Origin: Comamonas flocculans
Lineage (GTDB): Bacteria; Pseudomonadota; Gammaproteobacteria; Burkholderiales; Burkholderiaceae_C
Length of the DNA: 64,000 bases
Assembly (NCBI RefSeq): GCF_007954405.1
Contig: NZ_CP042344.1
Coordinates: forward strand, 124,001-188,000
Direction of reading: 5' to 3'
The notes below the pieces were generated by a model. The model was given only the letters and a program-made list of their open reading frames with translations. It was not told the origin of the DNA and searched no databases. Below, piece by piece: positions 23,607 to 36,477 of this stretch (positions are counted from its first letter, which is position 1; each line of letters starts with the position of its first letter). The translations under genes were made by a program, and so were the position numbers.

Positions 23607-26537
23607 ATGCCTGCCCTGCCCCTGTCCGCGCTGGAAAACGCCAGCGAGTTCCACGCCCGCCACATCGGCATCACCGCAGCCGACGAGGCGCACATGCTCT
23701 CGGTCGTGGGCGTCGCCTCGCGGCGCGCGCTGGTGGACTCCATCGTGCCGCGCTCCATCGCGCGCGCGAGCAGCATGCGGCTGCCGCCCGCCTGCACCGA
23801 GGCCGAGGCGCTGGCCGAGCTCAAAACCATCGCCGGCAAGAACCGGGTGATGAAGAGCTTCATCGGCCAGGGCTACTACGGCACGCACACGCCCGGCGTG
23901 ATCCTGCGCAACGTGCTGGAAAACCCCGCCTGGTACACCGCCTACACGCCCTACCAGGCCGAGATCAGCCAGGGGCGCATGGAGGCGCTGGTCAACTTCC
24001 AGACCATGGTCACCGACCTCACCGGCATGGACATCGCCAACGCCTCCATGCTGGACGAGGCCACGGCCGCGGCCGAGGCGATGACGCTGGCGCGCCGATC
24101 GGTGCGGGCCAAAGGCGACACCCTGGTGCTGTTCGGCGACGCCCACCCGCAGACCATCGAGGTGATGCGCACGCGCGCCGAGCCCATGGGCCTGACGCTC
24201 AAGCTGGCCAATTCGGCCGCCGAGTGGGACGCGGCCATCGCGGGCGACGACTATTTCGCCGCGCTCATCCAGTACCCGGCCAGCAGCGGCTGGGTGCAGG
24301 ACTGGAGCGAAGAGATCGCCAAGATCCACGCCAAGGGCGCGGCCGCCATCGTCGCGGCCGACCTGCTCGCGCTCACGCTGCTCAAGTCGCCCGGCGAGAT
24401 GGGCGCGGACATCGTCATCGGCAGCACCCAGCGCTTTGGCATGCCCATGGGCGCGGGTGGCCCGCACGCGGCTTTCATGGCCTGCAAGGACAGCTTCAAG
24501 CGCAGCCTGCCCGGGCGCCTGGTGGGCGTGAGCGTGGACGTGCACGGCGCGCCCGCCTACCGCCTGGCGCTGCAGACGCGCGAGCAGCACATCCGCCGCG
24601 AGAAGGCGACCTCCAACATCTGCACCGCGCAGGTGCTGCCCGCGGTCATCGCCAGCATGTACGCGGTCTACCACGGCCCCGAGGGCCTGACGCGCATCGC
24701 CGAGCGCACCGCGCGCCTGACGGCCATCCTCAAGGCGGGCCTCACGCAACTGGGCTTCAGCCACCACCACCATGCCAGCGCCTTCGACACCCTCTGCCTG
24801 AAGACCGACGATGCTACCGACTCCATAGCTGCACGCGCCGTGCAGATGGGCGCAAACCTCAGGAAAGCCTGGGACGTTTATCTGTGCATCTCGCTTGATG
24901 AAACCAGCACCCGCGCCGACGTGCAGCTGCTGTGGCGCATCTTCGCGGGCGACGGCCGCGCGCTGCCGGACTTCGCCACGCTGGAGCAGCAGGCGCCCGC
25001 GCTGATCCCGGCCGAGCTGCGCCGCGCCAGCCCCTTCCTCACGCACCCGGTGTTCAACACGCACCACAGCGAAACCGCGATGCTGCGCTACATCCGCCAG
25101 CTCTCGGACAAGGACCTGGCGCTGGACCGCAGCATGATCCCGCTGGGCAGTTGCACCATGAAGCTCAACGCCACCAGCGAGATGATCCCCATCACCTGGC
25201 CGGAATTCGCCCAGATCCACCCCTTCGCGCCGGCGGACCAGCTCGCCGGCTACGCCGAGCTGGACCGGCTGCTGCGCGACTGGCTGTGCCAGGCGACCGG
25301 CTACGCCGGCGTGAGCCTGCAGCCCAACGCCGGCAGCCAGGGCGAATACGCCGGCCTGCTGGCCATCAAGGCCTGGCATGCATCGCGCGGCCAGGCCAAC
25401 CGCAATGTCTGCCTGATCCCGAGCAGCGCCCACGGCACCAACCCCGCCAGCGCCCAGATGGTGGGGCTGCAGGTGGTGGTGGTCCAGTGCGACGACAACG
25501 GCAACGTGGACATGGCCGACCTCAAGGCCCAGTGCGAAAGGCACGCTGCCGACCTCGCCTGCGTGATGATCACCTACCCCAGCACGCACGGCGTGTTCGA
25601 GACCCAGGTCAAGGAGCTGTGCGAGATCGTGCACCGCCATGGCGCTCGCGTGTACCTGGACGGCGCCAACATGAACGCCTTGGTCGGCGTGGCCGCGCCG
25701 GGCGAGTTCGGCGGCGACGTGAGCCACCTGAACCTGCACAAGACCTTCTGCATCCCGCATGGCGGCGGCGGCCCCGGCGTGGGTCCGGTCTGCGTCGTCG
25801 AAGACCTCGTGCCCTTCCTGCCCGGTCACGCCACGGCCCAAGCCAGCGGCTCCATGCCTGCACCCGCTGCGGGCGATGGCATGGCGCCCGGCCCGCGCGT
25901 CGGCGCGGTGTCGGCCGCGCCGCTGGGCAACGCCGCCGTGCTGCCCATCAGCTGGATGTACATCCGCATGATGGGCGCCGACGGTCTCACCGCCGCGACC
26001 GAGGTGGCCATCCTCAGCGCCAACTACATCAGCAAGCGCCTGGCGGACCACTACCCCACGCTCTACGCGTCGGGCAACGGCCACGTCGCGCACGAATGCA
26101 TCCTGGATCTGCGCCAGCTCAAGGACACCAGCGGCGTGATGGCCGAGGACGTGGCCAAGCGCCTGATCGACTACGGCTTTCACGCGCCCACGCTCTCCTT
26201 CCCGGTGGCCAACACGCTGATGGTGGAGCCCACCGAAAGCGAAGACCTGGCCGAACTGGACCGCTTCGTGGACGCAATGATCGCCATCCGCCAGGAGATC
26301 CGTCAGATTGAAAACGGCACTTGGCCGCAGGACGACAACCCGCTCAAGAACGCCCCGCACACCGCCGAAGCCCTGCTGGCGGATGAATGGAAGCACCCCT
26401 ACCCGCGCGAACTGGCCGCCTACCCCGTGGCCAGCCTGCGCCGGCTGAAGTACTGGGCACCCGTGGGCCGTGTGGACAACGTCTATGGGGACCGCAATCT
26501 GTTCTGCAGTTGTCCGCCCATCCAAGAGCTCGCCTGA
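23607..26537 (+). CDS. gcvP: Glycine dehydrogenase (decarboxylating), P protein
   Basis: Pyridoxal-phosphate enzyme that decarboxylates glycine and loads the aminomethyl group on GcvH. 976 residues, a full-length single-chain P protein with both homologous halves. The PLP lysine is in [25 protein letters not shown] and [12 protein letters not shown] are also conserved. The ATG at 23607 gives the usual N terminus ([13 protein letters not shown]). Compared with the E. coli protein there is a short extra proline/alanine-rich loop between FLPGHAT and GAVSAAPLG, about 15-20 residues. Last gene of the gcv operon. Confidence 0.97.
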   Translation: MPALPLSALENASEFHARHIGITAADEAHMLSVVGVASRRALVDSIVPRSIARASSMRLPPACTEAEALAELKTIAGKNRVMKSFIGQGYYGTHTPGVILRNVLENPAWYTAYTPYQAEISQGRMEALVNFQTMVTDLTGMDIANASMLDEATAAAEAMTLARRSVRAKGDTLVLFGDAHPQTIEVMRTRAEPMGLTLKLANSAAEWDAAIAGDDYFAALIQYPASSGWVQDWSEEIAKIHAKGAAAIVAADLLALTLLKSPGEMGADIVIGSTQRFGMPMGAGGPHAAFMACKDSFKRSLPGRLVGVSVDVHGAPAYRLALQTREQHIRREKATSNICTAQVLPAVIASMYAVYHGPEGLTRIAERTARLTAILKAGLTQLGFSHHHHASAFDTLCLKTDDATDSIAARAVQMGANLRKAWDVYLCISLDETSTRADVQLLWRIFAGDGRALPDFATLEQQAPALIPAELRRASPFLTHPVFNTHHSETAMLRYIRQLSDKDLALDRSMIPLGSCTMKLNATSEMIPITWPEFAQIHPFAPADQLAGYAELDRLLRDWLCQATGYAGVSLQPNAGSQGEYAGLLAIKAWHASRGQANRNVCLIPSSAHGTNPASAQMVGLQVVVVQCDDNGNVDMADLKAQCERHAADLACVMITYPSTHGVFETQVKELCEIVHRHGARVYLDGANMNALVGVAAPGEFGGDVSHLNLHKTFCIPHGGGGPGVGPVCVVEDLVPFLPGHATAQASGSMPAPAAGDGMAPGPRVGAVSAAPLGNAAVLPISWMYIRMMGADGLTAATEVAILSANYISKRLADHYPTLYASGNGHVAHECILDLRQLKDTSGVMAEDVAKRLIDYGFHAPTLSFPVANTLMVEPTESEDLAELDRFVDAMIAIRQEIRQIENGTWPQDDNPLKNAPHTAEALLADEWKHPYPRELAAYPVASLRRLKYWAPVGRVDNVYGDRNLFCSCPPIQELA

Positions 26538-26716
26538 ACACCACCGGCGGCACCCGCCGCCGTTTCCACCATCGCACTGCTTGCCGTGGCAAGGCCGGCA
26601 AGCGCGGGGGTCAAGCGCCACCCCGAGGCGGTGGCCGGCGCAGCGCCCACGGCAAGGCCCACCGCGGGCATTGCCCTAACATTGCGGCTTCAAGCTTTCA
26701 CAGGTCGCCCCACGCC

Positions 26717-27130
26717 ATGCGCACCCCGCTCCTGCTTCTTTCCTCCGTACTCCTCGCCGGCGCCGCCCAGGCACAGAGCGGCGCGCCCGCCGCACCCGTC
26801 ACCACGCAAAGCGGCCTGATCTACCAGTCGCTGCACGAAGGCACGGGCGATGCGCCCAAGGCCAGCGACACGGTGAAGGTGCACTACAAGGGGCAGCTGG
26901 CCGACGGCAAGGAGTTCGACAGCTCCTACCAGCGCGGCCAGCCGACCGAGTTCGCGCTGAACCGCGTCATCCCCTGCTGGACCGAAGGCGTGCAGCGCAT
27001 GAAGGTGGGCGGCAAGGCCAAGCTTACCTGCCCGCCGGAGATCGCCTACGGCGCGCGCGGTGCGGGCGGGGTGATACCGCCCAATGCCACGCTGACTTTC
27101 GAGATCGAACTGCTGGGCGTGCAGCGCTGA
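26717..27130 (+). CDS. FKBP-type peptidyl-prolyl isomerase
   Basis: 137 residues with a signal peptide ending near GAAQAQS, so probably periplasmic. The single FKBP domain shows VKVHYKGQLADGKEFDSS, the active-site region VIPCWTEGVQRMKVGGKA and the closing TLTFEIELLGV. It should help folding of exported proteins. The 179-base gap after gcvP shows no other gene. Confidence 0.93.
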   Translation: MRTPLLLLSSVLLAGAAQAQSGAPAAPVTTQSGLIYQSLHEGTGDAPKASDTVKVHYKGQLADGKEFDSSYQRGQPTEFALNRVIPCWTEGVQRMKVGGKAKLTCPPEIAYGARGAGGVIPPNATLTFEIELLGVQR

Positions 27131-27161
27131 GGCCCGCCCGCGCACTGCGCGCACCACCGCC

Positions 27162-29341
<2,180 letters not shown>

Positions 29342-29345
<4 letters not shown>

Positions 29346-30097
29346 ACGCCGCCCCTGCCTCCGCTGCCTCCGCTGCCAACGGCGCCATCGCACCCGCCGG
29401 CGCGCCAGGGGCGGACACGCGGGCCCTGGCCGCCCAGGCGCCGCACTGCCTGTATGCCGACGAGGACCTGCTTGCGCTGGCCAAGCCCGCCGGCCTGCTG
29501 TGCGTGCCGGGGCGCGGGCCGCTCAAGCAGGATGCGCTGAGCACGCGCGCCCAGCGGCACTGGCCGGGCGCGCTGGTCGTGCACCGGCTGGACCAGGCCA
29601 CCTCCGGCCTGGTGCTGATGGCGCGCCACCCCGAGGCGCAGCGGCGCCTGGGCATGGCCTTCGCCGCGCAGGCGGTGCACAAGCACTACCAGGCGCTGGT
29701 GCACGGGCGCCCGCGCGCCGCGCCGCTCGCGCACCCGCGCGCCCAGGGCCCCGGCTGGGGCCTGATCGAGCTGCCGCTCACGCCCGACTGGCCGCGCCGC
29801 CCGCTGCAGAAGGTCGATCACGCCGCCGGCAAACCCAGCCAGACGCTGTGGCGCACACTCGCCAGCGACGCCGGCGGCACGCGCAGCCGCTTGCTGCTGC
29901 AGCCGCTCAGCGGGCGCACCCACCAGCTGCGCCTGCACCTGGCGCACATCGGCCATCCCATCGTCGGCGACCGGCTCTACGGTCCGCCCGGGCAGGCCGA
30001 CGAGGCGCCGCGCCTGCTGCTGCACGCCTGGCGCCTGGCGCTGGCCCATCCACGCACCGGGCAGTGGCTGGAACTTGCCTGCCCGCTGCCGTTCTGA
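29342..30097 (+). CDS. RluA-family RNA pseudouridine synthase
   Basis: 251 residues. The catalytic aspartate lies in VVHRLDQATSGLVLMAR, the hallmark of RluA enzymes, and GRTHQLRLHLAHIGHPIVGD is the second conserved segment. It has no S4 domain, as in RluA itself and the short RluA-like group, which modify rRNA and tRNA. The target cannot be named. The ATG overlaps the kinase stop (ATGA); about 35 residues at the N terminus are low-complexity alanine-rich. Confidence 0.9.
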
Positions 30098-30151
30098 CAG
30101 CGCTGGCGCCCTGCGCGCCGTTTGGTCCTTTCTTTCTGCCCACTTGCCGCC

Positions 30152-30973
30152 ATGTCCGCTTCCCACCTCTACATCCTCACCGGCGCCTCGCGCGGCCTGG
30201 GCCTGGCGCTGGCGCGCGAGCTGCTGCAGCCCGGGCACTGTCTGGTGCTGATCGCCCGCAGCGCCGCCCCCGGCCTGCACGCGCCGCCGGGCGCGCAGCT
30301 GACGCAGTGGCAGCACGACCTGGGCGACGCCCGCGCCGCCGCACAGCAGCTGGGCCAGTGGCTCGCGCAGCAGCCGCCCGGGCGCCATGCCAGCGCCACG
30401 CTGATCAACAACGCCGGAGCGCTGGCGCAGATCGCGCCGCTGCGCGAGTGCGCGCAGGCGCCGGCCCAGGCCAGCATCGCCAACGCGCTGCGCGTGGGGC
30501 TGGAGGCGCCGATGCTGCTGAGCGCCAGCTTCCTGGGCGCGACCGCCGAATGGCCCGGGGCGCGCAAGGTGCTCAACATCTCCTCGGGCCTGGGGCGTCG
30601 TCCGATGGCCGCGCAGGCCGCCTATTGCGCGGCCAAGGCCGGCATGGACCACTTCAGCCGCTGCCTGGCGCTGGAAGAGGCGGCACGGCCCAATGGCGCG
30701 CGCGTGTGCTCGCTGGCGCCGGGCGTGATCGACACCGACATGCAGCTGCAACTGCGCAGCGCCGACCCGGCGCACTTCCCCGATCAGCCGCGCTTTGCCC
30801 GGCTGAACGCGCAAGAAGAGCTCAGCAGCGCCGGCGCCAGCGCGGCGCGCGTGCTCGCCTGGCTGCGCCACCCGGCCTTCGGCCGCGAGCCGGTGGCCGA
30901 CGTGCGCAGCCTCGACACCGGCGCCAGCGCCATGCCCCAGGGCGGGCCCAGCCCCGCCGGCGCGCGCCGCTGA
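30152..30973 (+). CDS. Short-chain dehydrogenase/reductase
   Basis: 273 residues with the SDR nucleotide site TGASRGLG, the NNAG motif, a serine in NISSGLG and the active-site YCAAKAG (tyrosine and lysine). The closest family I recognise is the sepiapterin reductase-like SDRs, but the substrate is not known. ATG at 30152, 54 bases after the RluA gene. Confidence 0.85.
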   Translation: MSASHLYILTGASRGLGLALARELLQPGHCLVLIARSAAPGLHAPPGAQLTQWQHDLGDARAAAQQLGQWLAQQPPGRHASATLINNAGALAQIAPLRECAQAPAQASIANALRVGLEAPMLLSASFLGATAEWPGARKVLNISSGLGRRPMAAQAAYCAAKAGMDHFSRCLALEEAARPNGARVCSLAPGVIDTDMQLQLRSADPAHFPDQPRFARLNAQEELSSAGASAARVLAWLRHPAFGREPVADVRSLDTGASAMPQGGPSPAGARR

Positions 30974-31068
30974 CGAGCGCCCGCCCGCGCGGCGGGGCTC
31001 TGGTGCATCATCGGGGGTTTGGCATTACCGGGGCGGCGCCAGCGGCGCAGTCGCTCAAAAGACAGACC

Positions 31069-31788
31069 ATGGATGAGCCCATCCTTACGATCGAAGAACG
31101 AGAGGCGATCAATTCCGGTCGCTGGTTTTCTTCCCTGTCGCCCTCGCTGCGGCACGACATTCTTCGATGCACCTACGTCAAACGCTACAAGGATGGCACC
31201 TTGATCACCGCCCGAGGCGAGTTCCCCGAGGAATGGATCGCCTGCGCCAAGGGCGCGGTGCGCGTGAGCTCCACCTCGCTGTCGGGCAAGCAGATCACGC
31301 TGACCTACGTGGAGCCGGGCATCTGGTTCGGCGACGTGGCCATCCTGGACGGCGACCAGCGCACGCACGACGCCTATGCGCATGGCGAAACCACCATCGT
31401 CTGCGTGGCGCGCGCGGACTTTCGCAAGATCCTGGCGCAGCACTCCGAACTCTACGAGGCGCTCCTGCGCCTGCAGGCGCGGCGCATACGCCAGCTCTTC
31501 GGCCTGGTGGAAGACCTCAACACCCTGCCGCTGCGCGCGCGCCTGGCCAAGCAGCTGCTGCACCTGGCGCGCAGCTACGGCATCACCAGCCTGTCGTGCG
31601 AGGACGAGGTGCGCATCGGCCTGCACCTGGCGCAGGAAGAGCTGGCGCAGTTGCTGGGCGCCTCGCGCCAGCGCGTGAACCAGGAACTCAAGTCCATGGA
31701 GCGCGAGGGCGCAATCCGCATCGAGCCCGGCGGTCTGGTGCTGCGCGACCGCCAGGCGCTGATGCGCATCACCGAAAGCGTGGGTTAG
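31069..31788 (+). CDS. Crp/Fnr-family transcriptional regulator
   Basis: 239 residues: an N-terminal cyclic-nucleotide-binding-like domain (about 20-130) and a C-terminal winged helix (about 150-225) with LAQEELAQLLGASRQRVNQELKSME split at the helix-turn-helix. No cysteine cluster for an iron-sulfur sensor is visible, so it is not Fnr proper. It lies upstream of the kinase/acyl-CoA dehydrogenase pair; control of that pair is an inference from position. Confidence 0.9.
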   Translation: MDEPILTIEEREAINSGRWFSSLSPSLRHDILRCTYVKRYKDGTLITARGEFPEEWIACAKGAVRVSSTSLSGKQITLTYVEPGIWFGDVAILDGDQRTHDAYAHGETTIVCVARADFRKILAQHSELYEALLRLQARRIRQLFGLVEDLNTLPLRARLAKQLLHLARSYGITSLSCEDEVRIGLHLAQEELAQLLGASRQRVNQELKSMEREGAIRIEPGGLVLRDRQALMRITESVG

Positions 31789-31795
31789 GCTGGCA

Positions 31796-31886
31796 TAAAA
31801 ACATAGCTCTTTGCGCTTGTCCAGCAAGGGTTTCAGCATGAAAACACTTGCAAATCGTTTGCTGGCAAGCGCTAGCAGCTAGGCTT
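31796..31886. repeat. Dispersed repeat, paired inverted copies
   Basis: Between the Crp-family gene and the phosphotransferase gene: ATAGCTCTTTGCGCTTGTCC with CAGCAAGGGTTTCA, then, inverted, GCTGGCAAGCGCTAGCAGCT before CTTTTTG. The two halves are inverted versions of the same unit seen singly at 10485 and 23533. This 112-base gap therefore holds a host-type intergenic repeat that could also act as a terminator for the regulator gene. Confidence 0.6.
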
Positions 31887-31900
31887 TTTGAAAGGTCCCC

Positions 31901-32986
31901 GTGTCCAACTACGACCAGTTCATCGGCACGCGCCCCGTCGGCGGCAAGCACGCCTTCGACGCGCAGGCCCTGGCCGACTGGGCCGCGGCGCACGTGCCGG
32001 GCTTTGCCGGTCCGGTGCAGGCGGCCTTGTTCAAGGGCGGGCAGTCCAACCCCACCTACCTGCTGAGCACCCCGGGCGCCCGCTACGTGATGCGCTCCAA
32101 GCCCGCGCCGGTGGCGCAGCTGCTGCCCTCGGCCCACGCGATCGAGCGCGAATACCGCGTGATGCAGGCGCTGGCCGCCACCGACGTGCCGGTGCCGCAC
32201 ATGCTCGCGCTGTGCGAGGACGAAGCCGTCATCGGCCGCGCCTTCTACCTGATGGAGCACATGCAGGGGCGCGTGCTCTGGGACCAATCCCTGCCCGGCA
32301 TGACGCCCGCCGAGCGCGGTGCCATCTACGACGAGATGAACCGCGTCATCGCCGCGCTGCACCGCGTGGACTTTGCCGCCCTGGGCCTGGCCGACTACGG
32401 CCGCCCGGGCAACTACTTCGAGCGCCAGATCGGCCGCTGGAGCAAGCAGTACCGCGCCTCCGTCACCGAACCCATCGCCGAGATGGACCGGCTCATGGAC
32501 TGGCTGCCCGCGCACATGCCCGAGAGCGCGCGCGACGCCAACCGCGTGGCCATCGTGCATGGCGACTACCGGCTGGACAACCTGATGTTCCACGCGAGCG
32601 AGCCGCGCGTGACCGCGGTGCTGGACTGGGAGCTGTCCACGCTGGGCCATCCGCTGGCCGACTTCGCCTACCACTGCATGAGCTGGCACATCCCCGCCGC
32701 GCTCAGCCGCGGCATCGCGGGCCTGGACCTGGCCGCGCTCGGCATACCTCAGGAGCGCGCCTACATCCAGCGCTACTGCGAGCGCACCGGCATGCACGAT
32801 ACCGACAGCCTGCACGCCGACTGGAACTTCTACCTCGCCTACAACCTGTTTCGCATTGCCGCCATCCTGCAGGGCATCGCCAAGCGCGTGCAGGCGGGCA
32901 CGGCGGCCAGCAGCCAGGCCCAGGCCGCGGGTGCGCAGGCGCGGCCCATGGCCGAGCTGGCCTGGTCGTTCGCGCGCCGCGGCTGA
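31901..32986 (+). CDS. Phosphotransferase of the APH/ACAD10-ACAD11 kinase type
   Basis: 361 residues of the aminoglycoside-phosphotransferase-like kinase fold: catalytic loop IVHGDYRLDNLMFH (D and N) and metal site VLDWELSTLGHPLADFAYH. This subgroup pairs with or is fused to acyl-CoA dehydrogenases; in human ACAD10/11 and Pseudomonas LvaA the kinase phosphorylates 4-hydroxyacyl-CoA. The GTG start at 31901 gives the family N terminus. The gene is followed by an acyl-CoA dehydrogenase, supporting that role rather than antibiotic resistance. Confidence 0.88.
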   Translation: MSNYDQFIGTRPVGGKHAFDAQALADWAAAHVPGFAGPVQAALFKGGQSNPTYLLSTPGARYVMRSKPAPVAQLLPSAHAIEREYRVMQALAATDVPVPHMLALCEDEAVIGRAFYLMEHMQGRVLWDQSLPGMTPAERGAIYDEMNRVIAALHRVDFAALGLADYGRPGNYFERQIGRWSKQYRASVTEPIAEMDRLMDWLPAHMPESARDANRVAIVHGDYRLDNLMFHASEPRVTAVLDWELSTLGHPLADFAYHCMSWHIPAALSRGIAGLDLAALGIPQERAYIQRYCERTGMHDTDSLHADWNFYLAYNLFRIAAILQGIAKRVQAGTAASSQAQAAGAQARPMAELAWSFARRG

Positions 32987-33022
32987 GCCCGGCCACCCGC
33001 CACCCCCAGTGCAAGGACCGAC

Positions 33023-34264
33023 ATGGACTTCAACTACTCCGCCAAGACCCTGGAACTGCAGGCACGCCTCGCGCAGTTCATGGACGAACACATCTACCCC
33101 GCTGAAAAGCAGCACGCCGCGGAGCTGGCGCGCAACACCACCGCGGGCAAGCGCTGGACGCCGCTCAAGACCATCGAAGACCTCAAACCCAAGGCCCAGG
33201 CGGCGGGGCTGTGGAACCTGTTCCTGCCGGTGGATACCGCCGAAGCCTCGGGCTACCACGGCGCGGGCCTGACCAACCAGGAATACGCGCCGCTGGCCGA
33301 AACCATGGGCCGCGTGCTCTGGGCCAGCGAGGTGTTCAACTGCTCCGCGCCCGACACCGGCAACATGGAAACCATCGCGCGCTACGGCAGCGAGGCGATC
33401 AAGAGCGAATGGCTCAAGCCGCTGCTGCAGGGGCGCATCCGCTCGGCCTTCGCGATGACCGAGCCCGAAGTGGCCAGCAGCGACGCCACCAACATCACCA
33501 CCCGCATGCAGCGCGACGGCGACGACTACGTCATCAACGGGCGCAAGTGGTGGACCAGCGGCGCCAACGACCCGCGCTGCAAGGTCTTCATCACCATGGG
33601 CAAGACCGACCCCGAGGCACCGCGCCACTCGCAGCAAAGCATGATCGTCGTGCCCGCCGACACCCCCGGCATCACCATCTTGCGCAACCTCAACGTCTTC
33701 GGCTACGACGACGCGCCGCACGGCCACGCCGAGGTCATCTTCGACAACGTGCGCGTGCCCGCGGCCAACGTGCTGCTGGGCGAAGGCCGCGGCTTCGAGA
33801 TCGCGCAGGGGCGCCTGGGGCCGGGGCGCATCCACCACTGCATGCGCCTGATCGGCCAGGCCGAACGCGCGCTCGAACTGATGTGCCAGCGCGCCAGCAC
33901 CCGCGTGGCCTTCGGCAAGCCGATCGCCGCGCAGACCGTGACGCAGGAGCGCATCGCCGAGGCGCGCTGCAAGATCGACATGGCACGCCTGCTCACGCTC
34001 AAGGCCGCCTGGATGATGGACACCGCGGGCAACAAGGCCGCGCGCACCGAGATCGCGATGATCAAGGTCGTCGCCCCCAACATGGCCTGCCAGGTGATCG
34101 ACTGGGCCATCCAGGCGCATGGCGGCGCGGGCGTGTGCGACGACTTCCCGCTGGCCTACGCCTACGCCAACGCGCGCACGCTGCGCTTTGCCGACGGGCC
34201 CGACGAGGTGCACCGCAACGCCATCGCCAAGTGGGAGCTGGGCAAGCACGCGGCCGGCGCCTGA
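33023..34264 (+). CDS. Acyl-CoA dehydrogenase of the ACAD11/LvaC type
   Basis: 413 residues with the acyl-CoA dehydrogenase domains in order: [16 protein letters not shown] (FAD site), [16 protein letters not shown], and the C-terminal helical domain ending [16 protein letters not shown] with the terminal [16 protein letters not shown]. This group acts on 4-phosphoacyl-CoA made by the neighbouring kinase, giving a 2- or 3-enoyl product; the assignment is by context and similarity. It lies 36 bases after the kinase gene, so an operon is likely. Electrons would pass to ETF and ETF-QO. Confidence 0.9.
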   Translation: MDFNYSAKTLELQARLAQFMDEHIYPAEKQHAAELARNTTAGKRWTPLKTIEDLKPKAQAAGLWNLFLPVDTAEASGYHGAGLTNQEYAPLAETMGRVLWASEVFNCSAPDTGNMETIARYGSEAIKSEWLKPLLQGRIRSAFAMTEPEVASSDATNITTRMQRDGDDYVINGRKWWTSGANDPRCKVFITMGKTDPEAPRHSQQSMIVVPADTPGITILRNLNVFGYDDAPHGHAEVIFDNVRVPAANVLLGEGRGFEIAQGRLGPGRIHHCMRLIGQAERALELMCQRASTRVAFGKPIAAQTVTQERIAEARCKIDMARLLTLKAAWMMDTAGNKAARTEIAMIKVVAPNMACQVIDWAIQAHGGAGVCDDFPLAYAYANARTLRFADGPDEVHRNAIAKWELGKHAAGA

Positions 34265-34366
34265 GCGCGAGGCGCGCGCCCGCGCCCTGCCCGCTGCGCC
34301 GCAGGTGAAAATACCGCCTGCCCGCCGGCATCCGCGCCCCGGGCTGTCAGCCCCCGCAGTCCCGCC

Positions 34367-35128
34367 ATGAGCCCACCACCCGCCCCGCGCCCCACGCCCG
34401 CAGCCACAGCGCCCACCGCTGCGCGCAGCGGCGATGCCGCCGCCGGCAACCCCGAGCAGCGCGTGCGCGCGTTGCTGTCGCAACTGCCGCTGTTTGCCAG
34501 CCTGAGCGAGTCCGAGCTTGCGCAGCTGGCCGCCGCCACGCAGCGCCGCAGCCTCGCGCCCGCCGAGACGATCGTGCGCCGCGGCGAGCGCTGCAGCGCC
34601 ATGTACTTCGTGATCTACGGCTCGGTGCAGCTGGTGTACAACGCCGCCTCCGGCAGCGAGCGCACGGTGCGCCTGCTGGCAGCGGGCGCCAGCTTCGGCG
34701 AGGCCGCGCTGTTCAGCGGGCGCGAGCACATCGTCACCGCCACCGCCCTTGCCGACACGCTGGTGCTGCAGGTGAGCGAGGCCGCCATCCGCCAGCTGGT
34801 GGCGGGCAACAACCAGGTTGCCCAACGCCTGATCGCGCGCCTGAGCGAACAGCTGTACATGGCGATTGCCGACTTCGGCGCGTTCACCACGCATTCGGGG
34901 CCGCAGCGGCTCATCGGCTACCTGCTGCGCGAATCCACCGCCAGCGCCGGCCTGCCCTTCACGCTGGACGTGAGCAAGCGCACCATCGCCTCGCGCCTGA
35001 ACCTGACGCCGGCGCATTTTTCACGCATCCTGCACGACCTGAGCGAGCGCGGCCTGATCCGCGTCAACGGGCGCGAAATCCTGGTGCTGGACGAGCCCGG
35101 CCTGCGCGACTACCACCTGAGCGCCTGA
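34367..35128 (+). CDS. Crp/Fnr-family transcriptional regulator
   Basis: 253 residues: an alanine/proline-rich N-terminal tail of about 30 residues, a cyclic-nucleotide-binding-like domain (about 40-150), and a C-terminal helix-turn-helix with KRTIASRLNLTPAHFSRILHDL broken over the two helices. The fold matches CooA/Dnr-like members, but no iron-sulfur cysteines are seen. It may control the pair to its left or the cluster to its right. Confidence 0.9.
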   Translation: MSPPPAPRPTPAATAPTAARSGDAAAGNPEQRVRALLSQLPLFASLSESELAQLAAATQRRSLAPAETIVRRGERCSAMYFVIYGSVQLVYNAASGSERTVRLLAAGASFGEAALFSGREHIVTATALADTLVLQVSEAAIRQLVAGNNQVAQRLIARLSEQLYMAIADFGAFTTHSGPQRLIGYLLRESTASAGLPFTLDVSKRTIASRLNLTPAHFSRILHDLSERGLIRVNGREILVLDEPGLRDYHLSA

Positions 35129-35184
35129 GCCCGCACCCGCTTTCTTGCCTTTTGGCAAGCGCCGCGCCGCACCCGCGTGGCAGA

Positions 35185-35205
35185 GTTGCCGGTTGCCGGT
35201 TGCCG
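35185..35205 (+). repeat. Three tandem copies of GTTGCCG
   Basis: GTTGCCG three times in a row (35185, 35192, 35199) in the 104-base leader of the five-gene cluster, 28 bases before the first ATG. It may be a slippage repeat or tandem binding sites; nothing more can be said. Confidence 0.55.
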
Positions 35206-35232
35206 TCCCGCCACCGACGCGGCCGGCCACGC

Positions 35233-36474
35233 ATGGGCAAGATACACCTCGCATACAGCACTTTCGGGCTGACCAATCTGGACTTTTGCGCCGCGCTCGA
35301 CGCCGTCGATGCCGCAGGCTACGAAGGCGTTGAAGTCTCGTTTCACCGCCGCCAGTTCAACCCCTTTGAACTCGGCGACCAGGACCTGCTCGCCGTGCGT
35401 CGGCACTTCGCGCGCCTGCGCACCCAGCCCGCCTGCGTCGCCACCGCCTCGCACTTCTTTGACCCGCAGCGCCCGCATGAGCCCTCGCTCATGGCGCTGG
35501 AATACGCCGCGCGCAAGCGCCGCATCGACCTCGTCAAGCGCGGCATCCACGTCGCGCGCATGCTCGGCGTCAAGCTCGTCACCTTCGGCAGCGGCTTCGT
35601 GCGCGACGACCACGCGGCCCACCCCGAAACCAACCCCACCGAACTGCTGGTGGACTCCATCCGCGAATGCCTGGGCGCCATCCACGCCGAAGAGGACATC
35701 ACCCTCCTGATCGAGCCCGAACCCGGCATGCACATCGAAACTCTGGCCCAGGGCCTGGCGCTGATGCAGGCGGTCGATTCCCCCAAATTCAAGCTGCACA
35801 TCGACATCTGCCACGCCTACTGCTCCGAGGCCAACTACATTGAGGCCCTGGCCGACGCCGCCCCCCACGCGCGCTACCTGCACATCTCCGACGCGCGCCA
35901 GGGCTGGAACCTGCAGATCTGCCACGACAGCGAGCTGCTGCGCTTTGATCTGGCCCACGCCAGCACCCTGGTGCACTTCCCCGACACGGCAGACTTCCTG
36001 CTGGTGGACCCGGCCCACGCCATCCACTTTGCCGACGGCCAGCCCACCCCCGCGCGCCAGCGGCGCATCGCCGCACTGCTGCAACAGGCCGGCACCAGCG
36101 CCCCCCTGCACACCGTGGACTACGCCAGCCTGCCCACCGCACGCGGCCCGCTGGACGATGAAATCTTCACCTACCTGATCTCGGTGCCCGGCCTGAGCTA
36201 CGACGTGCTCGAACGCGCCCGCCCCGCCATCGCCTGGCTGCGCGGCGCGCAAGGCCAGCCGCTCGTCGACCGCATGGTGGCCCACACGCGCACCGGCATC
36301 GTGCACTTTCACGAAGTCCCCGGCGAAGGCACGCTGGACTTTGCCGCCAGCTTCAAGGCACTGAGCGACCACGGTTTTGACGGCTGGGGCGCCATCGAGC
36401 TGTACCACCACGTGGACGGCTGGCAGGCCGCGCTGCATGCCAGCCACCGCCACCTCGCTCCGCTGCTGGCCTGA
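35233..36474 (+). CDS. TIM-barrel sugar-phosphate isomerase/epimerase-like protein (EboE-like position)
   Basis: 413 residues of the AP-endonuclease-2/xylose-isomerase-like TIM-barrel family. Seen: start HLAYSTFGLTNLDFCAALDAV broken by loops, a strand with EGVEVSFH, LIEPEPGMH, HIDICHAYCSEANY (metal ligands His, Asp, His) and the closing GWGAIELYHHVDGW. The middle (about 225-300) is longer than in simple epimerases. The family includes EboE-type proteins of Ebo clusters. I use the ATG at 35233; upstream frame is open but repetitive. It is the first gene of a tight five-gene group, 4 bases before the LuxS-like gene. Substrate unknown; a cyclitol or sugar phosphate fits the neighbours. Confidence 0.8.
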   Translation: MGKIHLAYSTFGLTNLDFCAALDAVDAAGYEGVEVSFHRRQFNPFELGDQDLLAVRRHFARLRTQPACVATASHFFDPQRPHEPSLMALEYAARKRRIDLVKRGIHVARMLGVKLVTFGSGFVRDDHAAHPETNPTELLVDSIRECLGAIHAEEDITLLIEPEPGMHIETLAQGLALMQAVDSPKFKLHIDICHAYCSEANYIEALADAAPHARYLHISDARQGWNLQICHDSELLRFDLAHASTLVHFPDTADFLLVDPAHAIHFADGQPTPARQRRIAALLQQAGTSAPLHTVDYASLPTARGPLDDEIFTYLISVPGLSYDVLERARPAIAWLRGAQGQPLVDRMVAHTRTGIVHFHEVPGEGTLDFAASFKALSDHGFDGWGAIELYHHVDGWQAALHASHRHLAPLLA

Positions 36475-36477
36475 GCC

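Noticed and set aside
23580..26621. A 1013-codon open frame opposite gcvP
   Set aside because: Histidine/alanine/glycine-rich shadow translation with no motifs; gcvP is certain.
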